A stretch of 5,177 nt of DNA from Anaerolineae bacterium (GTDB lineage: Bacteria; Chloroflexota; Anaerolineae; 4572-78; J111): assembly GCA_020433835.1 (NCBI GenBank), contig JAGRBY010000534.1:1-5177 (forward strand). The letters run 5' to 3'. The notes beneath the pieces are model-generated. The model had not been told where the DNA came from. It searched no databases and saw nothing but the letters and a program-made list of their open reading frames with translations. Below, piece after piece: positions 5,008 through 5,177 of this stretch. The position numbers and the translations under genes are program-made. Positions within the stretch are counted from its first letter, which is position 1. Each line of letters begins with the position of its first letter.

Positions 5008-5177
5008 TTACTCTTCCGACACGCTTTCTATCGTTTGTCCAAAAACCGTACCGTCAGGCAATGTCGTGCCGTCCAACCGAGCTTCTTCTAGGTTAGCTTT
5101 CCACCATAGCTTGCCGGGATTGGCATCTTTTAGGTTAGCGTTCTTCAAATTCGCCCCATCAAATTTCGCTCCGGAAA
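5008..5177 (-). CDS. Pentapeptide-repeat protein, C-terminal part (5' end outside the window)
   Basis: The last 55 codons of a minus-strand gene are present, read from 5175 to the TAA at 5010-5008. The translation begins SGAKFDGANLKNANLKDAN and continues KANLEEARLDGTTLPDG, with A(N/D/K/R)(L/F) repeated every five residues, the mark of a pentapeptide-repeat right-handed beta-helix. A short break, PGKLWW, interrupts the helix pattern. The protein ends in a non-repeat acidic tail, FGQTIESVSEE. Functions in this family are diverse (gyrase protection, scaffolding, unknown), and nothing here identifies one. Its stop is 9 bases before truD, so the two are probably co-transcribed. Confidence 0.8.
   Translation of the reverse strand, partial: SGAKFDGANLKNANLKDANPGKLWWKANLEEARLDGTTLPDGTVFGQTIESVSEE

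Noticed and set aside
1..5177. CRISPR array, insertion sequence, tRNA or rRNA gene
   Set aside because: No regularly spaced repeats, transposase motifs, flanking terminal inverted repeats or cloverleaf-like segments were seen on either strand; almost all of the window is accounted for by known gene families.

Overview
The window looks like ordinary bacterial chromosome of moderate base composition, with genes on both strands. The best guess at the source is a member of the Chloroflexota (Anaerolineae-like). This is inference, resting mainly on a membrane-anchored parvulin with a long Thr-Pro 'TPTPT' spacer of the sort common in that phylum. Also compatible are a zinc-type bS18, a switch-kinase/STAS pair and a pentapeptide-repeat protein next to truD. 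No marker gene here settles the taxonomy.

Layout from left to right. Positions 1-209 hold a probable promoter (TATAAT at 27-32) and a long leader with a diverged direct repeat and several possible RNA stems. The classical bS6-SSB-bS18 operon follows on the plus strand (rpsF 210-497, ssb 514-933, rpsR 996-1331). It closes with a strong intrinsic terminator (1363-1397) in place of the often-seen rplI. Next is a single gene for a membrane-anchored SurA/PrsA-like peptidyl-prolyl isomerase (1464-2756), whose short leader has two mutually exclusive stems beside the ribosome binding site. A clear extended -10 promoter (2787-2814) then drives a two-gene, translationally coupled unit: an RsbW/SpoIIAB-type HATPase (2853-3362) and a STAS-domain anti-anti-sigma-like protein (3362-3727).

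On the minus strand, reading leftward from the right edge, lie the C-terminal end of a pentapeptide-repeat protein (5175-5008, cut by the window) and truD for tRNA pseudouridine-13 synthase (4998-3805). The two are only 9 bases apart and probably form one transcript. A perfect 9-bp hairpin at 3761-3781 sits between the convergent STAS and truD genes. Its T-tract is on the truD side, so it is first of all the truD terminator.

Functionally the window combines housekeeping translation and replication genes, an envelope protein-folding factor, a small partner-switching signalling module with no sigma factor or phosphatase beside it, and a tRNA modification gene. I see no mobile element, CRISPR array, tRNA or rRNA gene, and no convincing new multi-gene system. 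The points most worth a second look are the rpsF leader, the SSB without its usual C-terminal tip, the competing stems before the isomerase gene, the spacer that splits the isomerase chaperone domain, and the orphan partner-switching pair.
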